This document shows positions 27,909 to 36,859 of a stretch of DNA of 64,000 nt, piece after piece (position 1 is the stretch's first letter; each line of letters starts with the position of its first letter). Location: the NCBI RefSeq assembly GCF_001297775.1, contig NZ_LIFX01000005.1:186001-250000 (forward strand), read 5' to 3'. The position numbers and the translations under genes are program-made. Below the pieces are notes generated by a model. That model did not search any database and was not told the DNA's origin. It saw nothing but the letters and a program-made list of their open reading frames with translations. The DNA comes from Trabulsiella odontotermitis (GTDB taxonomy: Bacteria; Pseudomonadota; Gammaproteobacteria; Enterobacterales; Enterobacteriaceae).

Positions 27909-27942
27909 TATCATATTGAGCATTCGTAAACTCATTATGATA
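27909..27942. promoter_or_regulatory. Inverted repeat, candidate YgeV enhancer of xdhABC
   Basis: TATCATATTGAG and CTCATTATGATA form an imperfect 12-bp inverted repeat (11 of 12 pairs) around a 10-nt spacer. It sits about 100-130 bp upstream of the xdhA sigma-54 promoter and just beyond the dga operon terminator. The arms resemble the palindrome upstream of ygfK. Confidence 0.5.
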
Positions 27943-27943
27943 G

Positions 27944-27966
27944 AAAAAGCAGCCCCTGCGGGCTGC
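27944..27966 (-). terminator. Terminator of dga operon
   Basis: On the minus strand GCAGCCC-GCAG-GGGCTGC is followed by TTTTTC, 13 nt after the dgaF stop. It is a clear intrinsic terminator that insulates xdhA from dga transcription. Confidence 0.85.
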
Positions 27967-27978
27967 CTGAGAAACGGG

Positions 27979-28731
27979 CTATACCAGTGATTTGATGATG
28001 CTCAGCAACTTCGCCACATCTTCCGGGCGTGTATTGCCGGTGTTTGGATCAATGATAGAACTGTAAACATGCGGCATCGCCTGCGCGATCCCCGTCTCCA
28101 GACAGGTTTGCAGAATAATGCCAAAATTATCAAGGTCGATGCCGCCCGTCGGCTCGATCAGCGTCATGCCATTGTTCACCGCCGCTTCCGTCAGCGCTTT
28201 CAGTTCCGGCAACGATTTTTCGCCCCCCATCGGGAAAAATTTCGCCGCATGAGCGCCCATATCCACCATCATGCGCACGGCGGTATCGCAGGAGACGCGC
28301 GCCGGATTTCCCTGGCTGCTGCTGACGCCAGTGGAAATAATCACCTCGCCAGGCACGCCGGTAGGGCTTACCAGCGCGTTGATCCGCGTGGTGATGCCGC
28401 CAGTGGCGGCCAGTGCGCCCGCGGCAAACCCGCATCCGGTAAAGGTCTGGTTGACGTGTGCCGGATGGACACGGGCGGCAATCATCGCCGCTTTATAAAA
28501 CTGCGCCGGATCGCCCGCGCCCAGTCCGACAGAAATGGACGGGATGGCATCCATCCAGCGTTGTACGTCGTGAATACCGTCCTCAGGGGTGGCAAACTGC
28601 GCCGAAAGGACGCCGATCACCGCATGACCTTCCGCGGCGTCATAGATTTCCCGGGCGTTGGCAATATCTTTTGCCAGCACATTGATCGCCACACGCTGAC
28701 GATAAAAATTAATGTGTTGCATGTTGAGCAA
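27979..28731 (-). CDS. dgaF: 2-dehydro-3-deoxy-6-phosphogluconate aldolase DgaF
   Basis: 250 residues, KDGP aldolase family of the D-glucosaminate pathway. It cleaves 2-keto-3-deoxygluconate 6-phosphate to pyruvate and glyceraldehyde 3-phosphate. The likely Schiff-base lysine is K164 in AAKFFPMGG, followed by IEPTGGIDLDN, which forms the phosphate-side loop. Its start overlaps dgaE by 23 bp; the second ATG at 28722 (MQHINFY) is an equally plausible start. It is the last gene of dgaABCDEF, whose function was defined in Salmonella. Confidence 0.9.
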   Translation of the reverse strand: MLNMQHINFYRQRVAINVLAKDIANAREIYDAAEGHAVIGVLSAQFATPEDGIHDVQRWMDAIPSISVGLGAGDPAQFYKAAMIAARVHPAHVNQTFTGCGFAAGALAATGGITTRINALVSPTGVPGEVIISTGVSSSQGNPARVSCDTAVRMMVDMGAHAAKFFPMGGEKSLPELKALTEAAVNNGMTLIEPTGGIDLDNFGIILQTCLETGIAQAMPHVYSSIIDPNTGNTRPEDVAKLLSIIKSLV

Positions 28732-29818
28732 TCTCCTTCAGCCGCGTGACGATAATGTCCATTTCGCCTGGCGCGAGCGTGCGTGGGTCGATGCTGAAAA
28801 CCCCTTCATGCAGGAAATAACGGCGGGTATAAATCGCAATCTCGCCTTCCCGCAGTTGCGCTTCGACCGCGCGGGCATCCAGCCCGAGTTCGCTTTGCGA
28901 GATACGGATGCGGACACGCCAGATCGCACGTCCGGCTTCGTCCTGTTCGATATCCGCCTGCATGCCGCGCAGGGCGGAAATCGCCTCCGCGACGGGGCGC
29001 AGTTGTGCTTCGGTGGGGCCTTGCGGCGTCAGATGATAACGGTCGAGGGCGAACAGCAGCCCGACCATATTCTCCTTGCCGATTTTCATGGCACGGGCAA
29101 TGCCGTGATGCTGCGCTTTACAGGCGTCGATCCACCGTTGTTTGCCGGTGATAAACCCGGAGGTCGGCGCGTTAAACGCTTTTGCTCCGCTGTAAATCAC
29201 CATGTCGGCGCCGCTGGCGACCCAGTGACGTAAATCCTCTTCGGCGGCGGCATCGACGATCAGCGGCAGGTTATGTGCACGCGCGACCTGCACGAAATCA
29301 TTGATGGTCAGCATCCCTTTCTGCACGCAGTGGTGTGATTTCACAAACAGCAGCGCGGCGGTGCGCTCGCTGACGGCACGTTCCAGTTGCCAGCGGGCGG
29401 CAAGATTGCTGGCGCCGACTTCCACCACGCGTCCGCCGCCGAGGCGGATGGCGCTGGTGATCGGCGCGCCATAATCCACGTTATGGCCCCGCAGCATCAG
29501 GATTTCGTTCGCCAGACCGCTGCTGTCCGGCATTTGCGCCACGCGGTCAGGTTCGCCCTGGGTAATGGCGGCAGCGACAGCGATTGCGATACCGGCAGAG
29601 GCGCAGGAGGTGACGTAGCTGTCTTCTGCGCCGGTGTGGCGGGAGACTCGTTCTCCCGCACAATCCACCAGTTTGTCGATTTCCACGAACGCGCCCGCGG
29701 CTTCGGCGGTGGCCTGCATCACCCCGGACGCCACACTGGAGACGCCGAGGATCGTCATTTTACCGCAGGCGTTAATCACCCGTTTCAGCCCCAGTTGCTG
29801 GTAGATGTTCTGGCTCAT
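28709..29818 (-). CDS. dgaE: D-glucosaminate-6-phosphate ammonia-lyase DgaE
   Basis: 369-residue fold-type I PLP enzyme of the SelA-like/DgaE family. The PLP lysine is K213 in IYSGAKAFNAPTSG, preceded by LIVDAAAEEDL, which carries the cofactor-binding aspartate. The reaction is removal of ammonia from D-glucosaminate 6-phosphate to give KDGP, the substrate of DgaF. It starts 3 bp after the dgaD stop, so the PTS and catabolic enzymes are tightly co-expressed. Confidence 0.92.
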   Translation of the reverse strand: MSQNIYQQLGLKRVINACGKMTILGVSSVASGVMQATAEAAGAFVEIDKLVDCAGERVSRHTGAEDSYVTSCASAGIAIAVAAAITQGEPDRVAQMPDSSGLANEILMLRGHNVDYGAPITSAIRLGGGRVVEVGASNLAARWQLERAVSERTAALLFVKSHHCVQKGMLTINDFVQVARAHNLPLIVDAAAEEDLRHWVASGADMVIYSGAKAFNAPTSGFITGKQRWIDACKAQHHGIARAMKIGKENMVGLLFALDRYHLTPQGPTEAQLRPVAEAISALRGMQADIEQDEAGRAIWRVRIRISQSELGLDARAVEAQLREGEIAIYTRRYFLHEGVFSIDPRTLAPGEMDIIVTRLKEIAQHATH

Positions 29819-29821
29819 GGC

Positions 29822-30682
29822 TTACAACACTCCCAGCAGCGAGCAGGCGACGCTTATCGCCACAATCGACAGCAGGATCGTGGTGTAACGCGGTCCTTTT
29901 TTCACCAGATAGAAGTAGATGGCAAACACCGCCGCCAGCGGCAGCAGACCGGGGGCGATGGAGTCGAGGATCTGCTGAACCACCACTTCCGAGCCTTTCA
30001 GGGCGCTGATTTTCAGCGGCGTGGTGATCTTCACGTAGCTTGCCGACAGTGCGCCCATCATGATGAGGCCGAGCACGTTCGCGCCGTAGATAAGCTCTTT
30101 TATCCTCCCGCCCTGTAACAGCCCGACGATGGAGTCGCGCCCCAGCGTGTAGCCTTTGTGGATCAATCCGTAGCTAATCGCCAGCGTCACTGCCGGGTAG
30201 AGGATCAGCGGCGCGATCCCGCCAAAAGCGCTACCGCTGGCGGCAAACGGAATGAAGATGGCGATCAGCAACGGCATTACTGCCGCCCAGACGATCGAGT
30301 CGCCCATCCCGGCCAGCGGTCCCATCAGACCGGTTTTGATCCCGGTGATCGACGCATCGCTGATTGGCTCGCCACGGGTTTTTTGCTCTTCCATGGCGAT
30401 GGAGATCCCCTGGATCACCGCCCCGAAGGTCTGTTCCGAGTTGAAAAAGTTCAGGTGGCGTTTGAGGGCTTCAACCTGTTCCTCTTTTTGCGGATAGAGT
30501 TTCTTGATAATCGGCGTCATCGAGGCGCAGAAAATCAGGCTCTGCAAACGTTCATAGGAGTTGGACACTTCCGCCCCCAGCCAGTAAATAAACCAGGCTT
30601 TGGTGATGTCCGCTTTCGTCAGCGCGTGGCTTTCGCGCGCACGCTCAACAAGTTCATGCTGCATTACGTCGCTGCTCATCAT
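29822..30682 (-). CDS. dgaD: PTS mannose-family EIID, D-glucosaminate specific
   Basis: 286-residue membrane protein of the EIID (ManZ) family. The N-terminal cytoplasmic part contains NSYERLQSLIFCASM, followed by the characteristic GIKTGLMGPLAGMGDSI segment; three or four hydrophobic segments lie toward the C terminus. It overlaps dgaC by 4 bp. With DgaC it forms the membrane channel that imports and phosphorylates D-glucosaminate. Confidence 0.93.
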   Translation of the reverse strand: MMSSDVMQHELVERARESHALTKADITKAWFIYWLGAEVSNSYERLQSLIFCASMTPIIKKLYPQKEEQVEALKRHLNFFNSEQTFGAVIQGISIAMEEQKTRGEPISDASITGIKTGLMGPLAGMGDSIVWAAVMPLLIAIFIPFAASGSAFGGIAPLILYPAVTLAISYGLIHKGYTLGRDSIVGLLQGGRIKELIYGANVLGLIMMGALSASYVKITTPLKISALKGSEVVVQQILDSIAPGLLPLAAVFAIYFYLVKKGPRYTTILLSIVAISVACSLLGVL

Positions 30683-31428
30683 GCTGCTCCTTCATTTTTC
30701 GCCAGGCCTTTAATCAGGAAAGCCACGCAGGTGCCGAAAATCGCCATCGCCATGATGTCTACCTTGAGGTAGAGCACCGCGAAGAATCCGCCGATAAACC
30801 ACGGCAGCAGGCTGCGTTTACCGATAACCATGATGGTGATCGCGAAGCCCAGCGCTGGCAGGATCCCGCCCATGATTTCAAACGAGTGGGTGAGCCACTG
30901 CGGCATCAGTTTGAGGAATTTCTCGACCACGCTCTGGCCGTAATAGTTGGCGGCGAACACCACCGGGAAGCGCAGTACCAGCCCCAGCAGCGCCGGGTAG
31001 ATAAAGGCGCAGCGCATGATCCCCGCCATGTTGGCGGTTTCGGCATGCTTGTCCGCCATGTGTACCCAGGCGGCGTTCAGCGTGCGGCGAAGCTGATCGA
31101 GGAACACGCCAATCACGCCGAACGGGATCGCCAGCGCAATCGCCATGTTGGGCTCCATGCCCGCCTGAACAGCAATCGGAATGGAGATACAGGCCGCCAG
31201 CGCCGGGTCGGAAGGCACGTTACCGCCAGGCGTTGACGTGACCCCGAGGTAAACCAGCTGCATCCCGGCGCCAATGATCATCGCAGTCTGCATATTGCCG
31301 AGCAGCAGACCGACAAACACCGCCACCACCACTGGCTGGAGAAGCATCGCTGAGAAGGTGTAGCCCAGGCGTAAACGGGCGAACCAGTAATACAACCCCA
31401 TCAGGCTCGCAAAAAGCAAAGTGTCCAT
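30679..31428 (-). CDS. dgaC: PTS mannose-family EIIC, D-glucosaminate specific
   Basis: 249-residue EIIC (ManY-type) with about six to eight hydrophobic helices. The family signature is recognisable in MQLVYLGVTSTPGGNVPSD near residue 57. It overlaps dgaD by 4 bp and follows dgaB by 22 bp. Sugar specificity is assigned from the operon, not from the protein itself. Confidence 0.92.
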   Translation of the reverse strand: MDTLLFASLMGLYYWFARLRLGYTFSAMLLQPVVVAVFVGLLLGNMQTAMIIGAGMQLVYLGVTSTPGGNVPSDPALAACISIPIAVQAGMEPNMAIALAIPFGVIGVFLDQLRRTLNAAWVHMADKHAETANMAGIMRCAFIYPALLGLVLRFPVVFAANYYGQSVVEKFLKLMPQWLTHSFEIMGGILPALGFAITIMVIGKRSLLPWFIGGFFAVLYLKVDIMAMAIFGTCVAFLIKGLAKNEGAA

Positions 31429-31450
31429 AATATTCTCTCATTTTAGAGGG

Positions 31451-31936
31451 TTAGAATTTTTTCAGAATATCGTCCAGCGACTGCGGTTTATCTTCCGGGA
31501 TCGTCTGGAAAAACACCTGAATTCCACGACTTTTCAAATCTTTGAGAATGCCCACGTCTTTCTCATCCAGGGTGATGTTCTGGAAGACGGCTTTGCGGTT
31601 TGGCCCGCCGCCCAGTCCGCCCACCTGAATGGTGCCGACGTCAAAACCGTTCTGTACTACCTGTTGAATCGCGGCCAGTGACGGGAACAGCACCAGCACG
31701 TTGCCATCACCCAGCCGGTTTTCTTTCCACGTTGCCGCGAAACTGTCGTTGCCATAGCAATCCACTTTGATGTTCGGCGGTGCCGCCATCAGGTAGATGT
31801 TCTTCATAAACGGATCGGCATCCAGTTCATCGCTGACCACCACAATGCGGTTCGCCTGAGACTGGCCGACCCACTTTGTGACCACCTGACCGTGGATGAG
31901 GCGGCTGTCGATACGGCATAAGACGATGTTTGCCAT
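31451..31936 (-). CDS. dgaB: PTS mannose-family EIIB, D-glucosaminate specific
   Basis: 161-residue cytosolic EIIB. The phosphorylated histidine is H15 in RIDSRLIHGQV, the hallmark of the mannose family. The start at 31936 (MANIVLC) has GGAAAA upstream; an in-frame extension to 32020 would overlap dgaA and lacks family similarity. It passes phosphate from DgaA to the imported sugar. Confidence 0.93.
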   Translation of the reverse strand: MANIVLCRIDSRLIHGQVVTKWVGQSQANRIVVVSDELDADPFMKNIYLMAAPPNIKVDCYGNDSFAATWKENRLGDGNVLVLFPSLAAIQQVVQNGFDVGTIQVGGLGGGPNRKAVFQNITLDEKDVGILKDLKSRGIQVFFQTIPEDKPQSLDDILKKF

Positions 31937-31958
31937 AATGTTTTCCTTGTTGTGGTGT

Positions 31959-32390
31959 TTAGGGTTGTTGTAATTGACGAACATGGGCGACGACATCGCG
32001 ACAGCTGCTGCGCCCGGCATCCACCAGCGCTGCGACGCAATCGGATAACCGTCCGTGCTCGCGCTTGTCGAGCGCTTCCAGCAACAGCGTGGCGTTAAGC
32101 CCGGAGATCACCGCCACCGGATAATCCGCACTCAGCCGTGCCGCCACGTTGGAGGTGGTGCCACCAATAAAATCAGTCAGGATCAGCGAGCCTTCGGGCA
32201 GCGTTTTCACGACCGCTTCAACGCGCTGGTAATACTCCCCCAGCGTGTCGACCGGCATCAGCGCAACCTCCTTCACGCCTTCGATTTCGCCCATCACCAT
32301 GCGCAGACTGTTGCATAGCTGTTGCCCCCAGCCGCCATGCGTCAGCAGCAGAATTTGGGACAGGGACGGAGTGGATGTAGTGGGTGTCAA
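31959..32390 (-). CDS. dgaA: PTS mannose-family EIIA, D-glucosaminate specific, TTG start
   Basis: 143-residue EIIA of the mannose family. The active histidine is H18 in ILLLTHGGWG, and DFIGGTTSNVAAR near residue 94 is the second family signature. The start codon is TTG, with a strong GGAGG 5 nt upstream; no ATG is available nearby. It is the first gene of dgaABCDEF, 41 bp downstream of a near-perfect sigma-54 promoter. Confidence 0.9.
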   Translation of the reverse strand: MTPTTSTPSLSQILLLTHGGWGQQLCNSLRMVMGEIEGVKEVALMPVDTLGEYYQRVEAVVKTLPEGSLILTDFIGGTTSNVAARLSADYPVAVISGLNATLLLEALDKREHGRLSDCVAALVDAGRSSCRDVVAHVRQLQQP

Positions 32391-32430
32391 AATGGCCTCC
32401 TGGCACGGTTTCGTTTACACCCGTGGTAAG

Positions 32431-32446
32431 AGCAAGCGTTGTGCCA
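32431..32446 (-). promoter_or_regulatory. Sigma-54 promoter of dgaABCDEF
   Basis: The minus strand reads TGGCACAACGCTTGCT, a near-perfect match to TGGCACGNNNNTTGCW. It lies between the dgaR terminator and the dgaA start and fits activation by the LevR-type protein DgaR, which is known for the Salmonella operon. Confidence 0.9.
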
Positions 32447-32478
32447 GAGTTAGTGTCACGCAGGGAAAGGGAAGGGGA

Positions 32479-32507
32479 TAAAAACCGGGCGGCAGGGCGC
32501 TACCCGG
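32479..32507 (-). terminator. Terminator of dgaR
   Basis: On the minus strand CCGGG ... CCCGG closes a 13-nt loop and is followed by TTTTTAT, 16 nt after the dgaR stop. It separates dgaR from the sigma-54 promoter of dgaA. Confidence 0.65.
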
Positions 32508-32522
32508 CGGTATGACAGTGAT

Positions 32523-35318
32523 TTAACCGAACAACAGTTCGTAAATATAAACGTACTCCGCATCAGAAAGGCGGATGGCATAGGCCTCTTCCACCGGCTG
32601 AAACGCCGATTTGATGCCACTAAACGCCCGCGCGTCCATCCCGGGCTTCATTTCCAGCGCCATCTGTAACGGTTTGCGGTTAATGACGATACGCTCAACC
32701 ATGCAACAGCAGTGGATCAGGAAACGTAGTGTCACCTGACGGCTCGGTTTGATGGCAAGCGTGGTGCGTAACTGGCTCAGCACGCCTTCCATCTCTTTCA
32801 GAATGCGCTGCGGGTTGAGCACCGAAATATGGTTGATGATGCTCTCCATGGTCAGCGCGCTGATAAAGCGCGACGCGCTGCGCTCCATTTCAAGACGACG
32901 CTCGGCGCTGGACAGATCCGGCGTCAGCAGGCTCAGCACCAGTTCCGGCCCCTGTTCGGAGAACAGCTCTTCCAGCGAAATAAACGGGATATCCGGCAGG
33001 CCTGGCTGAAAGGTGCCGACGATCCCCGCCAGCCGTTCGTGCGGGTTCAGCGCCTGCTGTACGCGTTCCGGGCTGCGCACCTCGTTGTAGTCGAGGATCA
33101 CCATTCGCGTATCCTGCGACATCAGCTCGCCGAAACTCTCCTCCAGCACTTTCTTGATTTTCTCGGCAGTGCCCATGCCGGTAATGCAGGAGACCACCAG
33201 CACGTTGCCGACGTTTTCCTGCTGCGGCGTACAGAGCTGGCACGGAATGCCTTTGTTCTGCATCAGCTCGTTCAGTTGTGGCAAGTCGCGGGTTTCGTAG
33301 TTCAGATCGAGGCCGATCTCCAGCAGGCTGGTCAGGCTGATGTTGGGCATCAGCAGTACGTCTATCTGGAACAGTTTGCTGATGGTACTGCCAAAATGCA
33401 CCAGCGACCCGATATCAACCATCAGGATCAGCCGCTGCCAGCCGCGGGCGCGGATCATCTGCGTCAGTTTTTCCAGTGTGTCATGTACCGACTGCTCGAA
33501 GGGCATGTCGATGGCACTGAACAGTTCGCGCTCCAGCACGCGGTTGGCGTACTGCGCCATGCTGGTGGCGGTCGTCGCGCCGTGGGCTATCAGGATAGCG
33601 CCACAGTCCGGGCTGTCGCTGATGCGCTGGCGATAATGACGGCACTCTTTCAGGAACAGGCACAGCCAGACCACTTCCGTCGCCGGGCACTGAATATGCA
33701 GCAGCTCATTGATCTTGCGGCACAGCAGGGTCGCATTTTCATATTCGTCCTTGCAGCGATCAAGAATCAGGCTCGAGGAGTAAAGCTGAGGGATCAGCCC
33801 GCGCTGGACGTAACCGATCAGCGCCAGAAAGTGTTTTCGCAACGGATTAACCAGGTTTTCCGGCAGGGCAAAGCCCAGCACCTGCTCAACACAGCCGATC
33901 AGCAGTGTCACGCGTTCTTCAAATTGATCGCCATAGCGCGGCGGATTGGTGCCGCTGTCACGGCTGTAGAGGCCGTATTCAAAAATCGAACTCAGCTTGT
34001 TTTTCAGGATCGCCAGCGTCTCGGCGGGCGGCACGTTGCTGTTGCGCAGATTGACGTATTCACGGGTCAGGAAGCTGTAAAACAGATCGCTTTCCTGCGG
34101 ATCGCTTCCCGGCGAGAGCGAACTTTTCAGTTGCGGCAGCGTGCGGGCGTCGATGTGCAGTTGCGCGCGGCCACTGAACAGCGCATCCACCAGCAGCCGT
34201 TGTTCCGGCGTGGCATTAAACGGCGTGTCGACCAGTTTTTTATCAAGCCACAGGATGTCGCTGTGCGTCGCCATTTCCGAGGCCCACGCCTGCGCGCAGA
34301 GAAACTGAATGTCGCTTTTGAGCTGGCCGATATTGCCTTCCAGCGGCTTATTGAGCAGCCACAGCAACAGCGTTTTATCGATGCCAATCGTGCGTTCGAT
34401 CTTGCGGCTTTCCCGTTGCAGAAAACCGACGATCAGCTCCACCTGCTCTTCCACGGAGCGCTCGCGAATGCCGGGCAGATCAATACTGACCTGCAACCGG
34501 CGCTGGAAGGTGCGCAGCAGCGATGAATTCACCGGTTCGGTGGTGGCGCAAATCAGGCGTAAGGAGATCTTACGGGCGCTGGCGCTGGAGCCCAGCGGGC
34601 GATACTCGCCTTTATCCAGCAGGGAGAAGAGTTTTTCCTGGCCTTCATACGGCAGGCGATGGACTTCATCGAGCAGCAGATAGCCGCCGTCCGCCTGTTC
34701 GACTAACCCGGTTTTATCGTTGGTGGCGCCGGTAAACGCCCCCTGACGATGACCAAAGAGATGCGAGGAGAGCAGTTCCGGGTTATTGGCGTACTCGGCG
34801 CAGTTGAAATAGACCAGCGGTGGCAGGTTACCGGTGGTGTGCTCGCAAGCGTAACGGTGCATCAGTTCGGCGAAAAACGTTTTGCCGACACCGGACGGCC
34901 CGGTGAGCAGTACGTGCAGCCCCTGCGGGTAGAGCACGGCGGCTTTGCCTTTTTCGACGGCATCGCGCAGGCTGCGGTCGTGGCCGACCAGCGCAGTGAA
35001 GGGATCGTCATCCTGTTCGTCAGAGGGCGGCAGCAGCGCTGACACTGACGGCAGTTCCCGTTCCGTTGCGGATAACCCTCTGCCGAGCACATCTTCCAGC
35101 GCCTGGCGATGCAAAAAGAACACCGGGCGACCACGGGTTTTCACCGCCAGCCCGTCATTGCACAGCTGGTTAAGATCTTTACTGACCGAGTTGCGCGCCA
35201 GCCCGAGGTTAAACCCGATGCTTTCCGCCGTGAATGCCACCTCCTGTTGCAAATCACTGACGTCCAGGGTGCGCGTAAGCCGCTCCAGTTCCCGCAACAC
35301 TACTTCAATACGTCTCAT
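32523..35318 (-). CDS. dgaR: LevR-type sigma-54 activator DgaR
   Basis: 931 residues from the ATG at 35318, which is preceded by GGTAAAG; a TTG 45 nt further upstream is less likely. The order is an N-terminal winged helix (about 10-60), AAA+ domain with Walker A GPSGVGKT (140-147) and GAFTGA (193-198), a first PRD (about 460-560), an EIIA-Man-like domain (LIAHGATTATSMA), an EIIB-like segment with a cysteine (VVSCITGMGTAEK) and a C-terminal PRD. PTS-dependent phosphorylation of the PRDs would tie dga expression to substrate uptake. It is encoded upstream of dgaA in the same direction. Confidence 0.92.
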   Translation of the reverse strand: MRRIEVVLRELERLTRTLDVSDLQQEVAFTAESIGFNLGLARNSVSKDLNQLCNDGLAVKTRGRPVFFLHRQALEDVLGRGLSATERELPSVSALLPPSDEQDDDPFTALVGHDRSLRDAVEKGKAAVLYPQGLHVLLTGPSGVGKTFFAELMHRYACEHTTGNLPPLVYFNCAEYANNPELLSSHLFGHRQGAFTGATNDKTGLVEQADGGYLLLDEVHRLPYEGQEKLFSLLDKGEYRPLGSSASARKISLRLICATTEPVNSSLLRTFQRRLQVSIDLPGIRERSVEEQVELIVGFLQRESRKIERTIGIDKTLLLWLLNKPLEGNIGQLKSDIQFLCAQAWASEMATHSDILWLDKKLVDTPFNATPEQRLLVDALFSGRAQLHIDARTLPQLKSSLSPGSDPQESDLFYSFLTREYVNLRNSNVPPAETLAILKNKLSSIFEYGLYSRDSGTNPPRYGDQFEERVTLLIGCVEQVLGFALPENLVNPLRKHFLALIGYVQRGLIPQLYSSSLILDRCKDEYENATLLCRKINELLHIQCPATEVVWLCLFLKECRHYRQRISDSPDCGAILIAHGATTATSMAQYANRVLERELFSAIDMPFEQSVHDTLEKLTQMIRARGWQRLILMVDIGSLVHFGSTISKLFQIDVLLMPNISLTSLLEIGLDLNYETRDLPQLNELMQNKGIPCQLCTPQQENVGNVLVVSCITGMGTAEKIKKVLEESFGELMSQDTRMVILDYNEVRSPERVQQALNPHERLAGIVGTFQPGLPDIPFISLEELFSEQGPELVLSLLTPDLSSAERRLEMERSASRFISALTMESIINHISVLNPQRILKEMEGVLSQLRTTLAIKPSRQVTLRFLIHCCCMVERIVINRKPLQMALEMKPGMDARAFSGIKSAFQPVEEAYAIRLSDAEYVYIYELLFG

Positions 35319-35411
35319 CGCTTTACCGGTTTGAATTGTTGAATAATTCAGAACATACACCAAATGGCCGTCGGTGAAAGCGACCCGTCATGGAGTTGTG
35401 AGACGATATGC

Positions 35412-36839
35412 TTATCTCGCATTATTCCATTCAATGGCGACGCGGATGGCTTCCCCCAGTTGCGCCACCACCCGCTGATGCTGTTCCGTCGGCGGCAGGC
35501 CGCAGTTTAGTCGCAGGCAGTTGCGGTATTTCCCGGAGGCGGAAAACAGCGAACCGGGGGCGATCTGGATCTTCAGCCGGGCGAGTTGCTGGCCGACGCA
35601 GACCATATCAACATGCTCTGGCAATTCTACCCACAGCAGGAAGCCGCCCTGCGGGCGCGTCACGCAGATGCCACAGGGAAAATATTGCCGCACCCAGCAG
35701 GTGTAGGTTTCCATGTTCTGTTGATAGATCTGCCGCATCCGCCGCACATGGCGGTGATAGTGGCCTTCGCGAATAAACGACGCCACCGCCATCTGCGTGG
35801 TGGGCACCGTGGTGCCGCTGGTGGCGTACTTCATATGCAGCACGCGGTCGCGATAGCGGCCCGGCACAATCCAGCCCACGCGCAGACCCGGGGCGATGGT
35901 TTTGGTAAACGAACTGCACAGCAGCACGCGACCGTCGATATCCCAGGATTTGATCGTTCGCGGGCGCGGATACTCGTTTGCCAGCTCGCCGTAAATATCA
36001 TCCTCGAAAATAGCGAGATCATGACGCTGGGCGAGCGCCAGGATCGCCCGCTTACGATCATCCGGCATGATAAAGCCCAGCGGATTGTTGCAGTTAGGTA
36101 CCAGGATCACGCCTTTGATCGGCCACTGCTCCAGCGCCAGTTCAAGAGCTTCAATGCTGATCCCGGTTTGCGAATCGGTCGGAATTTCAATGGCTTTGAT
36201 GTTAAAGCCGCGCAGCAACTGCATGGTGCCGTAATAGCAGGGGGATTCGACGGCAACGATATCGCCTGGCTTGCAGACAGAAAACAGCGCGATGGAGAGC
36301 GCCGCATGGCAGCCCTGGGTAATGATAATGTCATCTGCGGTGGCTACAGTACCGCCATCAAGCATCAGGCGGGCAATCTGTTCGCGCAGGTCGCGGCGGC
36401 CAGCCAGTTCGTCGTAATTCAGAATATCGCCAGGATGATGCTGCACGATGCGGCTCATCTCGCGCCACAGCGGTTTCAGGCTCGGTTGCGACACGTCCGG
36501 TGAACCGCCGCCAAACGCGGCCATGGACTTATCGCCACGCCCATCGAGCAACGTGAGCACCTGCTCCCATTGGGTGACATCCACCGGGCGCTGTACCGGG
36601 CGCGACATCGCCGGTACCGGCGGCTGGGCTTTTCGCGGGGCGATAAAATAGCCGGAGCGCGGCTGCGGGGTGATGAGCTGTAAATCTTCCAGCTTCTGAT
36701 AGGCCTGCTGTACGGTACTGATGCTGACGCCATGCTCCTGGCTCAGCGCCCGCACCGAGGGCAACTTTTCCCCGTGGCGGTACAGCCCCTGTTCGATACG
36801 TTCGGCAAGCAGATTAGCCAGATGTTGGTAACGCGTCAT
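35412..36839 (-). CDS. yjiR: MocR-type regulator YjiR (GntR-aminotransferase fusion)
   Basis: 475 residues: a GntR winged helix at 1-75 (HGEKLPSVRALSQEHGVSISTVQQAYQKLE), a linker, then a fold-type I aminotransferase domain with the PLP-lysine region LLCSSFTKTIAPGLRVGW. The sequence is recognisably E. coli YjiR. The ATG at 36839 has AAGGA 7 nt upstream. It is divergent from yjiS, as in E. coli, but at a different chromosomal location. MocR proteins normally regulate a neighbouring gene using PLP or an amino compound as effector; yjiS and yjiR itself are the obvious targets. The ligand is unknown. Confidence 0.9.
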   Translation of the reverse strand: MTRYQHLANLLAERIEQGLYRHGEKLPSVRALSQEHGVSISTVQQAYQKLEDLQLITPQPRSGYFIAPRKAQPPVPAMSRPVQRPVDVTQWEQVLTLLDGRGDKSMAAFGGGSPDVSQPSLKPLWREMSRIVQHHPGDILNYDELAGRRDLREQIARLMLDGGTVATADDIIITQGCHAALSIALFSVCKPGDIVAVESPCYYGTMQLLRGFNIKAIEIPTDSQTGISIEALELALEQWPIKGVILVPNCNNPLGFIMPDDRKRAILALAQRHDLAIFEDDIYGELANEYPRPRTIKSWDIDGRVLLCSSFTKTIAPGLRVGWIVPGRYRDRVLHMKYATSGTTVPTTQMAVASFIREGHYHRHVRRMRQIYQQNMETYTCWVRQYFPCGICVTRPQGGFLLWVELPEHVDMVCVGQQLARLKIQIAPGSLFSASGKYRNCLRLNCGLPPTEQHQRVVAQLGEAIRVAIEWNNAR

Positions 36840-36859
36840 GCTGTATCCTTCTTTCAACC

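Noticed and set aside
32401-32416. Plus-strand TGGCACGGTTTCGTTT resembling a -24 element
   Set aside because: The -12 half lacks TTGC, and transcription in that direction would run toward the dgaR terminator and against dgaR; the minus-strand promoter 30 bp away is far better.
35319-35363. Longer N terminus for DgaR from an upstream TTG
   Set aside because: The extension has no similarity to LevR-type N termini, whereas the ATG at 35318 has a GGTAAAG site and begins the winged-helix domain directly.
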